A stretch of DNA of 64,000 nucleotides from Leeuwenhoekiella sp044542075 (GTDB lineage Bacteria; Bacteroidota; Bacteroidia; Flavobacteriales; Flavobacteriaceae): assembly GCF_044542075.1 (NCBI RefSeq), contig NZ_JBITTU010000001.1, positions 310,001 to 374,000 on the forward strand. Direction: 5' to 3'. Below the pieces are notes generated by a model, which did no database searches, was not told the origin of the DNA, and worked only from the letters and a program-made list of their open reading frames with translations. Shown here piece after piece: positions 62,899 through 64,000 of this stretch; positions within the stretch are counted from its first letter, which is position 1; each line of letters begins with the position of its first letter. Both the position numbers and the translations under genes were made by a program.

Positions 62899-63738
62899 AT
62901 GAAAACACTTCTCTACACGCTAATTTTCGTTTTTAGTATTACAGGGCTTTGTGCACAAGAACTAGGACTAATGAGCTACAACATTCGGTTAGCTACAGAG
63001 TCTGATGGTGAGAATGCCTGGAGTAAGCGTAAAGAATTTCTAAAAAACCAGGTGCTCTTTTATGGTCCAGATGTAATGGGCGTACAAGAAGCTTTACCTG
63101 AACAGATGGATTATTTAAACCATAATCTTACAGGCTACAAGCATATAGGCGTGGGTCGCGAGGGAGAAAATCAAGGCGAATTTTCAGCACTATTTTACAA
63201 TGCTGATAAATTAGAGGTTCTTAAAAGTGACACCTTCTGGCTATCTGAGACTCCTGAAGTAATTTCCACCGGTTGGGATGCTGCTTTGCCGCGCATTTGC
63301 ACCTATGCTTTATTTAAAGATAAAACTACCCAGGAAAAATTTTATGTATTTAATACACATTTTGACCACGTAGGTGTTGAAGCTCGCAAAGAATCAGCTG
63401 CCTTAATATTGCAAAAAATGACCGAATTAAATACCGAGAATGTAGCGGTTTTTCTAACCGGAGATCTTAACCTGGAACCAGATAGTGATCCTATTGCGGT
63501 TTTAAAAACCAAATTATTTGACACAAATGAACTGGCTCCCAGAGGAGCTTTTGGACCATCGGGTACATTTAATGGTTTTAAATTTGATAAGCCGGTTATA
63601 CGCCGTATAGACTATATTTTTCAAGGAAAAGGAAACACGTCTCAGGTTCTAAAGCACGCTGTATTAAGTGATTCTAAAGATTTACATTATGCATCAGACC
63701 ATTTACCGGTTTATGTTTTGATTAAATTGCAATCTTAA
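62899..63738 (+). CDS. Exported endonuclease/exonuclease/phosphatase (EEP) family protein
   Basis: A 279-residue secreted protein with signal peptide (MKTLLYTLIFVFSITGLCAQ). EEP-fold motifs in order are MSYNIRL, MGVQEA, FYNADK, NTHFDHVG, GDLNLEPDSD and the closing ASDHLPVYV. Such proteins in glycan loci of Bacteroidota probably act as phosphodiesterases rather than nucleases. It is 76 bases after the sulfatase and could be in the same operon or have its own promoter. No further gene is visible before the window ends. Confidence 0.9.
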   Translation: MKTLLYTLIFVFSITGLCAQELGLMSYNIRLATESDGENAWSKRKEFLKNQVLFYGPDVMGVQEALPEQMDYLNHNLTGYKHIGVGREGENQGEFSALFYNADKLEVLKSDTFWLSETPEVISTGWDAALPRICTYALFKDKTTQEKFYVFNTHFDHVGVEARKESAALILQKMTELNTENVAVFLTGDLNLEPDSDPIAVLKTKLFDTNELAPRGAFGPSGTFNGFKFDKPVIRRIDYIFQGKGNTSQVLKHAVLSDSKDLHYASDHLPVYVLIKLQS

Positions 63739-63805
63739 AATTTAGATTTGTTGTCTAAAATTCAAAAAACTAATACTATTTTTGTTTTCTTACTAAGAAA
63801 TAACC

Positions 63806-63821
63806 GCAGCTTTTAAGCTGC
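63806..63821 (+). terminator. Hairpin GCAGCTT-TT-AAGCTGC in the end gap
   Basis: A 7-bp perfect stem with a two-base loop, in the 262-base tail after the last gene. The following run is only TCTTTATA, so termination is uncertain. Confidence 0.45.
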
Positions 63822-63890
63822 CTCTTTATAACGATGTTGTGTTGTTTCCAAAGAAATTTGGAAACTGGTTTTGTAGTGAAACCTTTGAGA

Positions 63891-63919
63891 AGCTTTACCT
63901 TAAACGGTGAGGCTTTTTT
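63891..63919 (+). terminator. Probable terminator near the window end
   Basis: A stem AGCTTTACC / GGTGAGGCT with two G-U pairs encloses a 6-base loop and is followed by TTTTTT. It lies about 150 bases beyond the EEP gene and may end the glucan operon. Confidence 0.5.
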
Positions 63920-64000
63920 GTTTTATCTCGTAGCTATACTTAAAAAACAACCTCAACTTTTCAAACTATTCTGTAACTTTCAAGCTGTTCTCTAATTTTC

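Noticed and set aside
1..64000. CRISPR arrays, tRNA or rRNA genes, complete insertion sequences, prophage
   Set aside because: No regularly spaced repeats, cloverleaf patterns, transposase or phage genes were seen on reading both strands; a dedicated tRNA or ISfinder search was not possible here.

Overview
The window looks like a chromosomal piece of a marine-type member of the Bacteroidota, most likely Flavobacteriaceae. The evidence is a SusC/SusD pair, many lipoproteins with a Cys lipobox, TonB receptors with CarboxypepD_reg-like N-termini, TAnnTTTG -7 promoter elements with TTG at -33, A/T-rich intergenic DNA and the almost complete absence of strong Shine-Dalgarno sequences. No tRNA, rRNA, CRISPR array or complete insertion sequence was seen.

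Layout. 1-16.3 kb: an efflux or envelope-stress cassette read on the minus strand (membrane fusion protein, MacB/LolD-type ATPase, five successive FtsX/MacB permeases, the last cut by the window edge), with a divergent NtrC-type response regulator and histidine kinase. Two 17-base sites exactly 22 bp apart lie in the divergent control region. 16.3-17.4 kb: divergent HxlR regulator and nitroreductase with three operator-like repeats between them. 17.5-21.4 kb: TonB receptor plus DUF4374-like lipoprotein operon with a clear promoter. 21.6-27.0 kb: Crp/Fnr regulator, small membrane protein, lipoprotein, thioredoxin, MsrB-MsrA fusion and a Bcr/CflA-type MFS pump flanked by two REP-like repeats. 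27.2-30.8 kb: an A/T-rich accessory island holding a DUF6602-like pseudogene (one uninterrupted frame apart from three in-frame TAA codons), an overlapping pair of unrecognised genes and a DUF4145/zinc-ribbon gene. 31.2-38.6 kb: Gfo/Idh oxidoreductase, GH43-like enzyme, sulfurtransferase, lipoprotein, HipA-like kinase/DUF3037 pair, and a CE1-like esterase with a 24-bp palindromic operator. 38.9-43.1 kb: TonB receptor with a His-rich exported protein (metal uptake?), VOC protein and a GDPD lipoprotein. 43.1-44.4 kb: a gene graveyard with pieces of at least four genes (phosphoesterase 3' end, ECF sigma 5' end, LytTR regulator without its start, outer-membrane barrel 3' end). 44.4-63.7 kb: an SdiA-regulated-like protein, MFS transporter, a membrane-spanning propeller/LuxR-HTH regulator, and a polysaccharide utilisation locus (SusC, SusD, two GH144-like enzymes, alpha/beta hydrolase, GH3, second alpha/beta hydrolase, sulfatase, EEP-family hydrolase).

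How the genes work together. The most coherent system is the locus at 46.9-63.7 kb. Both tandem enzymes keep the acidic residues, with the spacing I recall for endo-beta-1,2-glucanases of GH144, so the substrate is probably beta-1,2-glucan, cut outside or at the surface, imported by SusC/D, and finished by the GH3 enzyme. The two esterase-like hydrolases, the sulfatase and the EEP protein suggest a substituted glucan (for example an osmoregulated periplasmic or cyclic glucan). That last step is inference. The least explained region is the 27-31 kb island, which has the look of a decaying defence-type insertion.
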